64,000 nt of DNA, taken from Flammeovirgaceae bacterium UBA2366 (GTDB taxonomy: Bacteria; Bacteroidota; Bacteroidia; Cytophagales; Cyclobacteriaceae). This document shows positions 40,857-50,813 of this stretch, one piece after another (position 1 is the stretch's first letter; each line of letters begins with the position of its first letter). The stretch is taken from positions 186,001 to 250,000 of the forward strand of contig DDTK01000007.1 in assembly GCA_002344065.1 (NCBI GenBank). Reading direction: 5' to 3'. The notes under the pieces were generated by a model. It had not been told where the DNA came from, did no database searches, and saw only the letters and a program-made list of their open reading frames with translations. Made by a program: the position numbers and the translations under genes.

Positions 40857-41387
40857 TTATTCAAGCGCCTTTTCTACGATTTTTATGGCGATAGATTTCT
40901 TATCGGTAAAATCCGTTTTGCGCATGTCAACGTAAAGTTGAACATCAGTATAAAATACACTTAGGCGGGAGTTTCCTTCGCCCCAAAAGGCAGCCTTCTC
41001 ACCAACATTCAATGACACAGGCTCAAGGGAATCACTTGCCTTGAACATGGCCAGCGATTCTGCCACCTTTTCAATGTTACCAAACGTGCTGAATACGTAC
41101 GCAAATTTTATCTCCTTTCCGAAATCATTCCAATTGTAGGAACAGTAATGCCCGGTGGTTCCATCATACCCCGAAACACTTCCCATTTCTTCAGCGATAC
41201 CTGTGATGGTGGCCACTTCAGCGATAGTAAGAAAAGCACAAACCTGAGATTTAAGATTGGCTTTCAGGGTTTCCGTATCCACTTCCTTTGAAGGAGTAGC
41301 TGTTTCAACTGTCGATTCTTGTTTACTACTACAAGCAACCAAGCCGAGTGTAATGAGTACAATGAAAGAATGAGTATATCGGTTCAT
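40857..41387 (-). CDS. Lipoprotein, DUF3558-like
   Basis: A 176-residue protein with a lipoprotein signal (lipobox VACS, Cys19). A Ser/Thr/Glu-rich linker follows. The folded part has CAFLTIAEVATITGI, then HYCSYNW, and a C-terminal 'TDVQLYVDMR' strand. This order (Cys-x-hydrophobic-Leu, the 'Cys-Ser-Tyr-x-Trp' pair and a final strand) recalls DUF3558-type lipoproteins; I give this as similarity by eye. The gene faces the preceding hydrolase, 3 bases from its stop. Confidence 0.8.
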   Translation of the reverse strand: MNRYTHSFIVLITLGLVACSSKQESTVETATPSKEVDTETLKANLKSQVCAFLTIAEVATITGIAEEMGSVSGYDGTTGHYCSYNWNDFGKEIKFAYVFSTFGNIEKVAESLAMFKASDSLEPVSLNVGEKAAFWGEGNSRLSVFYTDVQLYVDMRKTDFTDKKSIAIKIVEKALE

Positions 41388-41595
41388 AAAATTTTAATAT
41401 GATTAAAGATATTCCCTAAAGCCAAATGATACAAATTATTTACTTTTCAGAAACCTTGTCATAACATTCTTGTGTAAGCACCGGTGTCCAAATAGTGGGT
41501 TGTTCATAACCTTACGGAGCTAAGTATGTTACATCTTATCTAAAATATTGGAATCAAATACGTCTCTATACGTACAATGCTGGAAAATCAATACA

Positions 41596-42483
41596 TCAAT
41601 CCATCGGCACATTCACATGCCGTTCAGCATGATAGGATGAACGAACCAACGGACCGGATTCAACATATTTCAATCCGCGTTTCAAACCTTCTTCACGGTA
41701 CATATCAAAAGTTTCGGGGTGAATGAACTCGGCTACCTCAATGTGCATTTTGGTGGGCTGTAAATATTGACCGAGCGTAAGAATCATCAATCCGTTTTCG
41801 GCCAGATCATCCATGGCCTTAAATACTTCTTCTTTGGTTTCGCCAAGCCCAAGCATAATACCCGACTTGGTGCGCTTGCCGGCTTCACGTGTGCGTTTTA
41901 TTTGTTCAAGGCTTCGCTCGTATTTTGCCTGTGGTCGCACAATGCGATAAAGACGGCCAACAGTCTCCATGTTATGGCTTACCACTTCCTGCCCGCCTTC
42001 AATCATGCGATAGAGTGCATCCCAGTTTCCTTTGGTGTCAGGAATGAGTGTTTCAATAGTTGTGTCCGGACTAATCTGTTTTGTTTGCACTACGGTTTGG
42101 TACCAGATTTCCGCACCGCGGTCTTTTAACTCATCGCGGTTCACCGATGTGATAACGGCATGTTTTACGCCCATTAATTTAATGGCTTCAGCAACGCGTC
42201 TGGGCTCATCTGTGTCGTATTCAGGCGGCCTTCCGGTAGCTACTGCACAAAAAGTACAACTGCGGGTACAAACATTTCCTAAAATCATAAAGGTGGCAGT
42301 ACCTGCACCCCAGCATTCGCCCATGTTGGGGCAATTACCGCTTTCGCAGATGGTGTGCAGTTTATGTTCGTCCACCAGCCTGCGCACCTTGGCATATTCC
42401 GGGCCAACCGGCAACTTTACGCGAAGCCAGTTCGGTTTGCGTTGGCGGGTTTGTTCGGGAGATATGGTGGGTAGTTCGATCAT
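41596..42483 (-). CDS. lipA: Lipoyl synthase
   Basis: Radical SAM enzyme that inserts two sulfurs into octanoyl groups on GcvH and the E2 proteins. The 295-residue protein has the auxiliary cluster Cys46, Cys51 and Cys57 (CESGNCPNMGEC) and the radical SAM cluster Cys72, Cys76 and Cys79 (CTRSCTFC). The C-terminal RSSYHAE segment matches the family's conserved end. It follows gcvH with a 74-base spacer holding a word-repeat hairpin, so the carrier protein and its lipoylating enzyme are encoded next to each other. Confidence 0.97.
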   Translation of the reverse strand: MIELPTISPEQTRQRKPNWLRVKLPVGPEYAKVRRLVDEHKLHTICESGNCPNMGECWGAGTATFMILGNVCTRSCTFCAVATGRPPEYDTDEPRRVAEAIKLMGVKHAVITSVNRDELKDRGAEIWYQTVVQTKQISPDTTIETLIPDTKGNWDALYRMIEGGQEVVSHNMETVGRLYRIVRPQAKYERSLEQIKRTREAGKRTKSGIMLGLGETKEEVFKAMDDLAENGLMILTLGQYLQPTKMHIEVAEFIHPETFDMYREEGLKRGLKYVESGPLVRSSYHAERHVNVPMD

Positions 42484-42492
42484 GCTTTTATC

Positions 42493-42555
42493 GTTGTTCG
42501 TTGTTTGTTATTCGCTAATAATTTGGCTAACAACTAACAACGAAAAACCAACAAC
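42493..42555. repeat. Word-repeat hairpin between gcvH and lipA
   Basis: CGTTGTTTGTTATT (42499-42512) pairs with AACAACTAACAACG (42529-42542) at 12 of 14 positions around a 16-base loop. Outside it GTTGTT (42493-42498) pairs with AACAAC (42550-42555). The whole gap between gcvH and lipA is made of GTTGTT-type words and their complements. No T-run follows on the minus strand. Confidence 0.75.
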
Positions 42556-42557
42556 TT

Positions 42558-42938
42558 TTATTTACCAATAAGTTCCTTGTACTGATCGGCTGTGAGCAAA
42601 CCATCAACGTCAGCCGAATTTTTTACTTCCACTTTTACCATCCAACCTTCGCCATAGGGGTCTGCATTTACTTTTTCAGGACTTCCGTCAAGTGCCGGAT
42701 TAACTTCCAGTACTATTCCGCTCACGGGCATGTATAAATCTGAAACGGTTTTTACGGCTTCTACGGTACCAAAAACATCGTGTTGGTTTACATCTTGCCC
42801 TACGGTATTGATGTCGATGTAAACAATATCGCCCAGTTCGCCTTGCGCAAAATCGGTAATGCCAACAATGGCGGTGTTTCCATTAAGTTTTACCCATTCG
42901 TGGTCTTTGGTGTACTTCAAATCGGAAGGAATATTCAT
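42558..42938 (-). CDS. gcvH: Glycine cleavage system H protein
   Basis: Small lipoyl carrier of the glycine cleavage system. The 126-residue protein has the full family length. The lipoyl lysine is Lys63 in GTVEAVKTVSDLY, in the turn of the beta barrel, and the C-terminal GEGWMVKVEVKN block is typical. It lies between sprA (upstream on the minus strand) and lipA. It has its own -7 box TAAATTTG in the short gap after sprA. Confidence 0.97.
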   Translation of the reverse strand: MNIPSDLKYTKDHEWVKLNGNTAIVGITDFAQGELGDIVYIDINTVGQDVNQHDVFGTVEAVKTVSDLYMPVSGIVLEVNPALDGSPEKVNADPYGEGWMVKVEVKNSADVDGLLTADQYKELIGK

Positions 42939-42958
42939 ATACGTTGTGATTTAGGCCC

Positions 42959-42966
42959 CAAATTTA
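42959..42966 (-). promoter_or_regulatory. Candidate -7 box TAAATTTG for gcvH
   Basis: On the minus strand these bases read TAAATTTG, an exact TAnnTTTG match, 21 bases before the gcvH ATG. A CAAT (minus strand ATTG) lies 22 bases upstream. It would allow gcvH to be expressed independently of the 7-kb sprA gene in front of it. Confidence 0.5.
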
Positions 42967-43002
42967 GCACAATTGTTAATTGACGAGACAATTACCCGGT
43001 AA

Positions 43003-46000
43003 TTATTGGGCTAAACTAAACCTCACCTGGAAGCCAAAGCGGGTAGTTGCCCTGCGGAAGGAGTTGGAGACTTGCGGATCGTTGATTGTCCGTTCAAAAT
43101 ACATCTGCACATTCAACTTCTGATTTACCACGTAGCTGATGTTTGGCCTGAGCTGGAAGTTAATATTACCATTGGTAAGTACATTCAACTCTTCAATTTT
43201 ACGTTGAATGGTCGACTGATCGCTCACCGTCAGGTTCATCCGGAAGGTCACATCATTCTTCAACACAATGGTTCGTCCGTTTGATTTGATGGGCAACTTC
43301 ATGTTGTTTTTGGTATACCCCAGCTCCATGGACACATCCTTGCTATTGACTTCAGTTACCTGGGCATTGGAAATATTCATAGCCAGCTCGCGCTTGGTTT
43401 TATATTCGGCCCGCGCAGTTAAGCGGCTTTTGGTTCGAAGGTTAACACCAATCAGCGGTTGGAATGATTCTGTAATTAATGCCTGGCTGATAATATAAAT
43501 GGGTACAGGTCTTCCGGCTTCATTCGTGAGGTTGGAGAAAATTCCATTATTATATTTCTCGAGGGGTACGTTGATACCTACATCGTTTGGATTTTCGTAT
43601 TGTAATGAGTTCGAATAATTTAAAACCGAATAGGTTGCTGCATAGGCATGTGAGATGGTAATGGATTGAAACAGGTTTTTAAAGAATTCAATTTTGTTCA
43701 AACCGTTGTAATCAATTCGCCAACCGGGTAATGGAGTTTTAGGGAATGGACTTAAGTTTATTTTGTCTGCGCTTTTGCCACTGTAGGCTGCAATAAACGC
43801 AGGGATAACCACATCCTGACTGATGGAGTCATATTCGAAGTTAGGGTTCACCTGCCGGAATCTTTCCTGAATGGTGAGTAAATTTTGCTCAAACTGTTTA
43901 AAGGTTGTTGATTCAAGATTGTTGTTGTCGGGTCTAAACGTTGTTTTAATAGCGATGGTTGAAATCCTGTAACTTCCATAGCGACTTGGATTCAGGGATA
44001 TGTAATTGTTTTCTAAGTCATCATACCTGAAAATCTCCTGATAGCCATCGGTAATATCCTTCTTAAGATCCAATTGAATTTTTAAATCCGCTGAAGGGTC
44101 AACGTTTGCACGACCGCTAAAAGAACGGGTAGATGTTTGGGTGAAGGGTAATGTTAATGAAGTAGTTTTTACCAGCCAGTCATTTTCAGCGGCTTTAAAC
44201 CTTATGTTGGGATTCTGACTTCCAAAGATGAAATCCCAGCCGGGTGCATTAAATCCTTTGTCCATACCAAACAAATGGGCATTAGGTTCAAAGCCTGGCA
44301 GTATAGTTCCTTCTGTAACGGTGTATGTACCGTTGATGGAGCGAACAGACATCAGCAAACGCAAAAATCCCTTAATAATCGGTGGGGTAGTTTGTGTTTT
44401 TACCGTATCCGGTTTTTGATTGGGCTGTGGCCGCGTTGTTGTTGGGCGTGGGGGATTATTTATATTTTTAAGAAAGCCAACTTTGTTATAAAGCTTCACC
44501 ATGTCAAGTCGGCCAGACAATGTTTGGTCTCGATTGTTTTGAATAGTATTTCGGAAATCGAGGTTATCGGGTAAGTCAATCACCTCACCGGGTTTGTCGG
44601 GTCGGTTTACAGGCCCTGCCATCCAGTTATAATTTGCCTGGAAGCGATACTCAGCCCCAATCCAATCGGTAATCGGAAACTTGTCTAGCGGGATAATGTA
44701 GTTTACCGTAACGCTTTGGTCAAAATTCTTCATCCGACCAAAACGCTTAAGATTGGTTAATACACTATCGCGCTTTTCACTGGTATTGATATCACCTTCA
44801 GGTTCATCAACAATCGCATTGGCTCGCGCAGCATAATTGAAGGATAGACTTTTAGAAAGATTCCACTGCAAATTATAGATGCGATTAAACGTGAAGTACT
44901 TCAGGTAGTTCGATTCAGAATTCGACAATGAATTGCGGTAGACGATTTTAGAGAACGATCGATCCAGGTCTCCCCGAACCATAATATTATTGGGCAAAAA
45001 ACTCAGGTTAAAATCTTTTATAAACTTCAAATAGGGTGATTTAAGTCCTTCAGAATTTTTGAAAGGCTCAACCCCGGCTCCTTTCGGTGAAAAATTGTAT
45101 GCTACGGAACCACCTATGTCTTTCTTCAATGACTCGGCAATGGTGAAGCTTTGCCGCACATTGTCGCTGTAGCGGTAGCTGAACGATAAATTTTCGATAT
45201 CCCACAGATGTGCTTTAGCCTGCGGGTTCACTTTAGTCTTTCTTACGTTTGTGAAGTTCATGCTTCTGCGCACTTCACGATCGCGGATGAGTTTAACATA
45301 GTCATCTTTTTCTTCTTGCGTATTAAAGGATGCCAGTGCCGCATCCAGTTTTTGATCGGGGTTGGCAGGGTCGTAGTTGGGGTTAATGGTGGTGCTTTGA
45401 TAACTCAGCAACATGGGTACTTTAATACCATGATTTCCGGGAATCAGTTTATCGACATTCACATTGGCGGTTACATCATACGCAAAAGTTTCTTCACGGG
45501 TGCGTTCACTTATTTTTGAACTCACGCTTCCAAAACCATAAGTCATGTAGCGCATAGAACCTGATACCATAGCAAAATCAGCAAGCTTGGCGTTAAGCGT
45601 TGTGTTTACCGCCCAGCCGGCAGTCCTGTCGAAGTCGGTTAACCGAAGTTCATTGGCCCATACGCAAACTGAGTACGGCCGGTTGTTACTTGTGCGTGGA
45701 TTCCGTACACCAATCATAATCACCCGTACACTGCTCAGGTCGGGTCGGCCCAATACCCGCACGCCATGTTTACCAAATTGGGCAGGTCCTTGTTGCGGAT
45801 ACAATTCATCCAGCGAAAATCCCTCACGATCTCGCCTGGCTTTCAGACCATATAAATCCTTAAGGTAGAAATCGAACTCGTTTTCAGAGGGCCAGATGTC
45901 AGTTGCTGATATAGCAGAGCCTGGTGTGATTTTTAGCGGTAGCTCCACCTCATAGTAATTCTGATCGAAGTCGGTACCCAAACGCATAAATACCCGCAAG

Positions 46001-49000
46001 TCATCGTCCTGCGCATTCGGACTATTGGCATGAACAAACATTTTGATCCGACCGTAGTTGAAGAAATCCATGTCGATATTTTTATAAATGGATCTTGCAT
46101 CACCATTTTTCAGATTCTCCACACACACCTGAACGGATTGTTCATTCAGCTCGCGGTAAACCGATGAGGTATTATCGCGGTCGCGGATAAAGCCGGGTGG
46201 AAGTACATAGGGTGGTTTGCCGCTACTTGGATCTGGTGCTGAATTTTCTTCTATGTTTACAACAGAAAGAACAAAGTTATCGAAGTCAGGTTCCGGCTCT
46301 GGAATAAGGCCACCTTCTTCCAGGTTCTCAAGATATCTTCTCCACCGACTACCAATCAGGCGGAAGTTAGCCATACGCATTACTACAGGCTGATCGAAAT
46401 CCGTTACAATCATCCGTATATAACGGATGGATTTAAATCCTTCAAGATTACCAACGCGGTTTTGAAAATTACGCACGGGTACACGAAACAGGTACCAGGT
46501 TACCTGATCTGGATTATTTTGGGTTGGTGTTATTTTGTCGACAATAAATTCTTTCCCAATGTCAAGTTTTCCGGGCTCCAGACTAATCTCATATTCATAG
46601 TACTCTTCCAGTTCATTTAATGTGTTGTCGGCATTGAGGTCTTCATTATCAGGTAAAAACCCATTCGAGCGCGGTATATCGCTTCCGGTATTTATAGGTG
46701 TGTTGTTTTCCAGGCCATTGTAAAGCTTATAGCGTTCCAGAATTTTAGCATTCTTTGAATCCAGGCTGCTGCCAAAGTAAAACTGAAAATCATCTGCTGA
46801 TGGGTCGTTCAATACAATACTCTGAACGTTTGTGTTTGAGGCAAGTGCATCAATGAAATCTTTGTACTTTTCCGGTTCATTGAGGTTTGAAATACCATCC
46901 CACCCCACGTCTTGGTTAACCCGGGCCGTTGTTGAATTATCAAAAGCGTTGGTAATGTATTGGCGATTCGCCACATAACCCCACGGGGTTTCTGTTGTGG
47001 TTGTTAAATCACCATCAGGAGGAAGACCATTTTCAAACCCGTGACGACCATCGCGAATAACATCTTCTGAAATGCTGCCTAAATGAAAAATTAGTTTACC
47101 CCCCGTGGTATTGAAATCATTGTAAACACCGTCAATGATCTTACCTCTGTCTGAGTTGTTGATAAACGGATCCAGCATCCAAAACTCGACATATTCAATA
47201 TTGGCTTTATCAAAATCAACTTCTGTACGAATGGCCGTAGTAATCCCTGCCCAGTTTTGTTTGGTTAGGTTATTGAGCTTGACAATGTTCTTATTGGAAT
47301 CAAAAGTCAGGTCTGGATTGTAGTTGTAAGGTCCTCGCTCGTACGGATAATAGGCGATATCTAAAATGGGCTCAAAGAAATTTCCTTGTGGAGGGTTCCG
47401 TTTCGGAAATATTTCAGTAGGCACTACCGCGCGTACGTAGTGATTTTCAAGATCGGTAGTGGTGATGTTGCTTGGCTTAAATTGCCCGCCATCCCGATAA
47501 AACTGATTATCAATAATGTACCATGCCAGTCGTGCACGTTTATAACCAGCGCTTGGATCATTAAGTGCACCACTTGTAATGTCATAGCGCGGATCTTTCG
47601 GTACGGAAGCCAGTTTCCAGGCCTGTGGACTCATGAGTGAGTAAGGTGTAGCCGTATTTTCAAAATCATCGATGTAGCCGGTTCCTTCACCATCTACTAT
47701 GTTGGATGTGCCGGGTAGTAATTGTGCAAATTCACCACTCCAGTTAATGGATGACATTTCTTTGGTTTGAATGCCCGGTATAGCATCAATAATTTTTGTC
47801 AGCAATCGGCTGTTTTTTCGAACATTGAAATCGAATCCATATTGCAGGTTGCGGGCAGGTTCGGTGCCTATAGCATTACGGGTAATGAGGGGTCGCTCAT
47901 TATAATAGAGTAACGTTGATCCCAGGCTGATATCTTCATTTAACTGGTAATCGAAACGAGTTCCAAGCAGGGATCGCGTTTGAAAAGCAAAGGGATCGGC
48001 TTGCTCATATTGAATGCTTATATTCTTTCCTGAATTAAGGATCGCATCGCTTAAGATAGTTACGCGTCCGAACGTATAGTCAACCGTGTATTCTGTGCCT
48101 TCCATTAACGGTGTGCCACCGGCAAAAACCCGAACAGAACCTGGCGATACACCAAAACCCGGAATCAGAATTTCTTTTGCGGATCCTGCTGAGTAAGTAC
48201 CCGTGAGGAAAAATTTATTCTTTGCAGCCACCAATTCAGCATCGGCACGTGTAGTTCGATACAAGGTATCGTAAGCGTATTTCTGAATCAGGAAACTTTC
48301 CTGGGGATCACCTTTGAAAGCTTCTCGCAAAGCTTTACTAAAGGGTTCAAGGAATGGAAATATAATAACGCCAGTTTGGGTGTTGATGGTCAGCCCTTCT
48401 ACAAAATCAAAATTGCCATCGCGTTGCGGGTCATTGACCGGATTTAGTTTATCCAGCCCGAAGACTTCAATTAATTGACGGTTACGCACATCCTGGCCTT
48501 CCTGAAGTTGCGGGTTATCAATACCGGAGCGGTCATCACGATAAATAATGCGAAGTTGAAAATTTTCGCGGGTAAGCTGGCTTACATTAAGTGAGTAAAT
48601 ATTTTTTGCCATCAAATCCCATGTGGGAATAATGTTACGGGCCTGATCGCGAATACTTACTTTGCGGGGTCGCAACATTTTCAGGAAAATCACTTCACTG
48701 TCGGGGCGGCTGGCATAGTCTTCTGAGAGTTCGCCCACTTTATAGCTTCGTCCGTTGTACGTATATTCATAAGCCACGGCAAGGGCCTCATCGTTTTGTA
48801 ATTTACGGGTGAGGGTTATATAGCCCAATTGTTTGTGAAAAGTATATTCAGTTGGGCTAAGTATTCGTGCTCCGGTTATTTTTTCATAATCCGTTCCATT
48901 GTTTGAGACGCCCGAGAAGTAGTCATCAAGTAATGCGTTAATGCCATCGGCATTCCGGTTAAAATTACGTACGTCTGCATACAAGTTGTTGGCATCATTG

Positions 49001-50196
49001 GTGTTGGGGAGGGTTGGGTTAGCGGATACAACGGTTGAATTATAAATACGCTGCGGTTCTGCCAGGTCCATCAAACCTACCACGTTTCGAAGTGAGCGTG
49101 TATCATTGTTACGATTGAGAATGTAGATTTCAACACGGGTGATGTTTATGCCGGAATAGATTTGAGGAGGATTGGCTGTCCATACTTCAAAGTTGTCACG
49201 GAAAAAGTGCCCTAAAAAGAAATGGCGGTTTTCATCGTAACTGGAAGCCACTATTTCAAAAGGTCGGCCCTGGCCGCTGTTGCCACCGGGTATATCAATA
49301 GAGGCGACTTTACCGCGTTGGGTGGAGGCAATGGTGGTGACAAAAAGTTTACCAAATTGCAATTGTGCTTTTACGCCAAATAAATTCTGTGATCCCTGGA
49401 TAAGTGTATTATTCAACGGAAGGCTTACGTTACCGATTTCGAGCTTCTTCAATATGTCTTCTTTGAAACCCGTATACTCTACCTTCATATTATTCTGAAA
49501 GTCGAAGGAGTTGTTGTTATCAAAGTTTGCGCTTACGGCAAGTTTTTCTCCCACCTTTCCAATAACACTCATGTTTATTTGCTGATCGAATTCAAAGCCA
49601 CCGTTGCGTTGCTGGCGAATGGGAATGTTGGGATTATCAATCCGTTGAAAGGCAACGCCAAAATCCAGGGTTACAAATCCCCGCGGAATCAGTTCCACAT
49701 AGCTGCCACCAAAAATCCGGTCAAGTACGGGGCTAACATAAATTTTAGGAATAAGTCCGCGGCTGCTCACCGCACTCTCTCCATCCTGACTTTTTGATTT
49801 ACCCTGCCAATAACCTTTAAGCATCTGCCTGTCCTGGTACGCTTTAAATTCTTCGAACGACATGGTGGTAATGGGCCTGTAGTTGAGGTCGCCTATTTTT
49901 TCATAGATGGTATAGTTGAGACTGGAGTCGAGTGCTATTTCATAATTAACCTTGGTAGGGTCTTTCAGGAATAAGGGAGACTGTGTAGTTGTGTTTGAAA
50001 AGGGGTCGCCATATCGGTCGCGCACCTGGAAGGTAGGCCTGCGGCTTGGGCGGTAGGATTGTTGTCTGGTAGTGTCCTGACGTGCTGGTTCCTGCTGCTG
50101 AAAAAAGAGCTCAGCATGTGCATGGGCGACAGGCTGCCCGGTAAGGAGCAGGGTTATCGCTACAGGTACAAGTAACACGTACGTTTTGAGCGTCAC
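43003..50196 (-). CDS. sprA: SprA, outer-membrane translocon of the type IX secretion system
   Basis: SprA forms the very large beta-barrel channel through which type IX substrates cross the outer membrane of Bacteroidota; the F. johnsoniae protein is a barrel of 36 strands. The 2397 residues here are in the family's range. A signal peptide (ends near AHAHA) is followed by segments usual for the family: KIYVSPVLDRIFGGSYVELIPRG near residue 155, VSANFDNNNSFDFQNNMK near 230 and STLLYYNERPLI near 760. A final barrel strand FGFQVRFSLAQ closes the protein. The start is a GTG 6 bases downstream of the ruvA stop. The order ruvA, sprA, gcvH is also known from other Bacteroidota (from memory). Confidence 0.97.
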   Translation of the reverse strand: MTLKTYVLLVPVAITLLLTGQPVAHAHAELFFQQQEPARQDTTRQQSYRPSRRPTFQVRDRYGDPFSNTTTQSPLFLKDPTKVNYEIALDSSLNYTIYEKIGDLNYRPITTMSFEEFKAYQDRQMLKGYWQGKSKSQDGESAVSSRGLIPKIYVSPVLDRIFGGSYVELIPRGFVTLDFGVAFQRIDNPNIPIRQQRNGGFEFDQQINMSVIGKVGEKLAVSANFDNNNSFDFQNNMKVEYTGFKEDILKKLEIGNVSLPLNNTLIQGSQNLFGVKAQLQFGKLFVTTIASTQRGKVASIDIPGGNSGQGRPFEIVASSYDENRHFFLGHFFRDNFEVWTANPPQIYSGINITRVEIYILNRNNDTRSLRNVVGLMDLAEPQRIYNSTVVSANPTLPNTNDANNLYADVRNFNRNADGINALLDDYFSGVSNNGTDYEKITGARILSPTEYTFHKQLGYITLTRKLQNDEALAVAYEYTYNGRSYKVGELSEDYASRPDSEVIFLKMLRPRKVSIRDQARNIIPTWDLMAKNIYSLNVSQLTRENFQLRIIYRDDRSGIDNPQLQEGQDVRNRQLIEVFGLDKLNPVNDPQRDGNFDFVEGLTINTQTGVIIFPFLEPFSKALREAFKGDPQESFLIQKYAYDTLYRTTRADAELVAAKNKFFLTGTYSAGSAKEILIPGFGVSPGSVRVFAGGTPLMEGTEYTVDYTFGRVTILSDAILNSGKNISIQYEQADPFAFQTRSLLGTRFDYQLNEDISLGSTLLYYNERPLITRNAIGTEPARNLQYGFDFNVRKNSRLLTKIIDAIPGIQTKEMSSINWSGEFAQLLPGTSNIVDGEGTGYIDDFENTATPYSLMSPQAWKLASVPKDPRYDITSGALNDPSAGYKRARLAWYIIDNQFYRDGGQFKPSNITTTDLENHYVRAVVPTEIFPKRNPPQGNFFEPILDIAYYPYERGPYNYNPDLTFDSNKNIVKLNNLTKQNWAGITTAIRTEVDFDKANIEYVEFWMLDPFINNSDRGKIIDGVYNDFNTTGGKLIFHLGSISEDVIRDGRHGFENGLPPDGDLTTTTETPWGYVANRQYITNAFDNSTTARVNQDVGWDGISNLNEPEKYKDFIDALASNTNVQSIVLNDPSADDFQFYFGSSLDSKNAKILERYKLYNGLENNTPINTGSDIPRSNGFLPDNEDLNADNTLNELEEYYEYEISLEPGKLDIGKEFIVDKITPTQNNPDQVTWYLFRVPVRNFQNRVGNLEGFKSIRYIRMIVTDFDQPVVMRMANFRLIGSRWRRYLENLEEGGLIPEPEPDFDNFVLSVVNIEENSAPDPSSGKPPYVLPPGFIRDRDNTSSVYRELNEQSVQVCVENLKNGDARSIYKNIDMDFFNYGRIKMFVHANSPNAQDDDLRVFMRLGTDFDQNYYEVELPLKITPGSAISATDIWPSENEFDFYLKDLYGLKARRDREGFSLDELYPQQGPAQFGKHGVRVLGRPDLSSVRVIMIGVRNPRTSNNRPYSVCVWANELRLTDFDRTAGWAVNTTLNAKLADFAMVSGSMRYMTYGFGSVSSKISERTREETFAYDVTANVNVDKLIPGNHGIKVPMLLSYQSTTINPNYDPANPDQKLDAALASFNTQEEKDDYVKLIRDREVRRSMNFTNVRKTKVNPQAKAHLWDIENLSFSYRYSDNVRQSFTIAESLKKDIGGSVAYNFSPKGAGVEPFKNSEGLKSPYLKFIKDFNLSFLPNNIMVRGDLDRSFSKIVYRNSLSNSESNYLKYFTFNRIYNLQWNLSKSLSFNYAARANAIVDEPEGDINTSEKRDSVLTNLKRFGRMKNFDQSVTVNYIIPLDKFPITDWIGAEYRFQANYNWMAGPVNRPDKPGEVIDLPDNLDFRNTIQNNRDQTLSGRLDMVKLYNKVGFLKNINNPPRPTTTRPQPNQKPDTVKTQTTPPIIKGFLRLLMSVRSINGTYTVTEGTILPGFEPNAHLFGMDKGFNAPGWDFIFGSQNPNIRFKAAENDWLVKTTSLTLPFTQTSTRSFSGRANVDPSADLKIQLDLKKDITDGYQEIFRYDDLENNYISLNPSRYGSYRISTIAIKTTFRPDNNNLESTTFKQFEQNLLTIQERFRQVNPNFEYDSISQDVVIPAFIAAYSGKSADKINLSPFPKTPLPGWRIDYNGLNKIEFFKNLFQSITISHAYAATYSVLNYSNSLQYENPNDVGINVPLEKYNNGIFSNLTNEAGRPVPIYIISQALITESFQPLIGVNLRTKSRLTARAEYKTKRELAMNISNAQVTEVNSKDVSMELGYTKNNMKLPIKSNGRTIVLKNDVTFRMNLTVSDQSTIQRKIEELNVLTNGNINFQLRPNISYVVNQKLNVQMYFERTINDPQVSNSFRRATTRFGFQVRFSLAQ

Positions 50197-50202
50197 GCAG
50201 GC

Positions 50203-50796
50203 TTAGGCGTTTTTCAAAGCTTGTTTAACTAAATCTTCCAAAGTAAGCGTATTTCCCGACTTTTTAAGGACGGTATCCACACTTTTCTCCGCAGCACTTT
50301 TGGTAATCCCAAGGGTGATTAGTGCAGATAACGCTTCGCTTCGCAGGGTATTGTGCTTAAGTCCCGGAATGCCCTGAATAGCGTCTTCCGAGAGGTCTTT
50401 CCTGAGTTTGTCTTTGAGCTCAATAATTACCCGTTGGGCGGTTTTTCCGCCTATACCTTTAATGCGTTGCAGGGTCGTTACATCCTCTTGAACGATGGCC
50501 TGCTTCAACTCTTCAGAGGATAGGAAGGAGAGCATAACAATGGCGGTGCTGGGCCCAATGCCATTTACAGAAATAAGTTGTTGAAAGAGTTTCTTCTCAG
50601 CCACCGAACTAAAGCCGTACAGCAGGTGTGCATCTTCGCGGATAGCGAGGTGCGTATGAATAAGGGTGTTTTCCTGATCTTTAATTTCCGCAAAAGTTTG
50701 TAAGGAAATACTGAGATGATACCCAACACCATTTACATCAATCACAACATGCGTTGGATCTTTTTGAACAAGCCTTCCTTTAAGAAATGAAATCAT
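50203..50796 (-). CDS. ruvA: Holliday junction helicase subunit RuvA
   Basis: Binds four-way DNA junctions and loads RuvB for branch migration. The 197-residue protein starts with the OB fold (MISFLKGRLVQKDPTHVVIDVNGVGYHL). Two helix-hairpin-helix motifs are seen in LISVNGIGPSTAIVML and RIKGIGGKTAQRVIIEL. The C-terminal domain III (TLEDLVKQALKNA) contacts RuvB. It is upstream of sprA with 6 bases between, so the pair is likely co-transcribed. ruvB and ruvC are not in the window. Confidence 0.97.
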   Translation of the reverse strand: MISFLKGRLVQKDPTHVVIDVNGVGYHLSISLQTFAEIKDQENTLIHTHLAIREDAHLLYGFSSVAEKKLFQQLISVNGIGPSTAIVMLSFLSSEELKQAIVQEDVTTLQRIKGIGGKTAQRVIIELKDKLRKDLSEDAIQGIPGLKHNTLRSEALSALITLGITKSAAEKSVDTVLKKSGNTLTLEDLVKQALKNA

Positions 50797-50813
50797 GTCG
50801 AATTTAGATTGAT

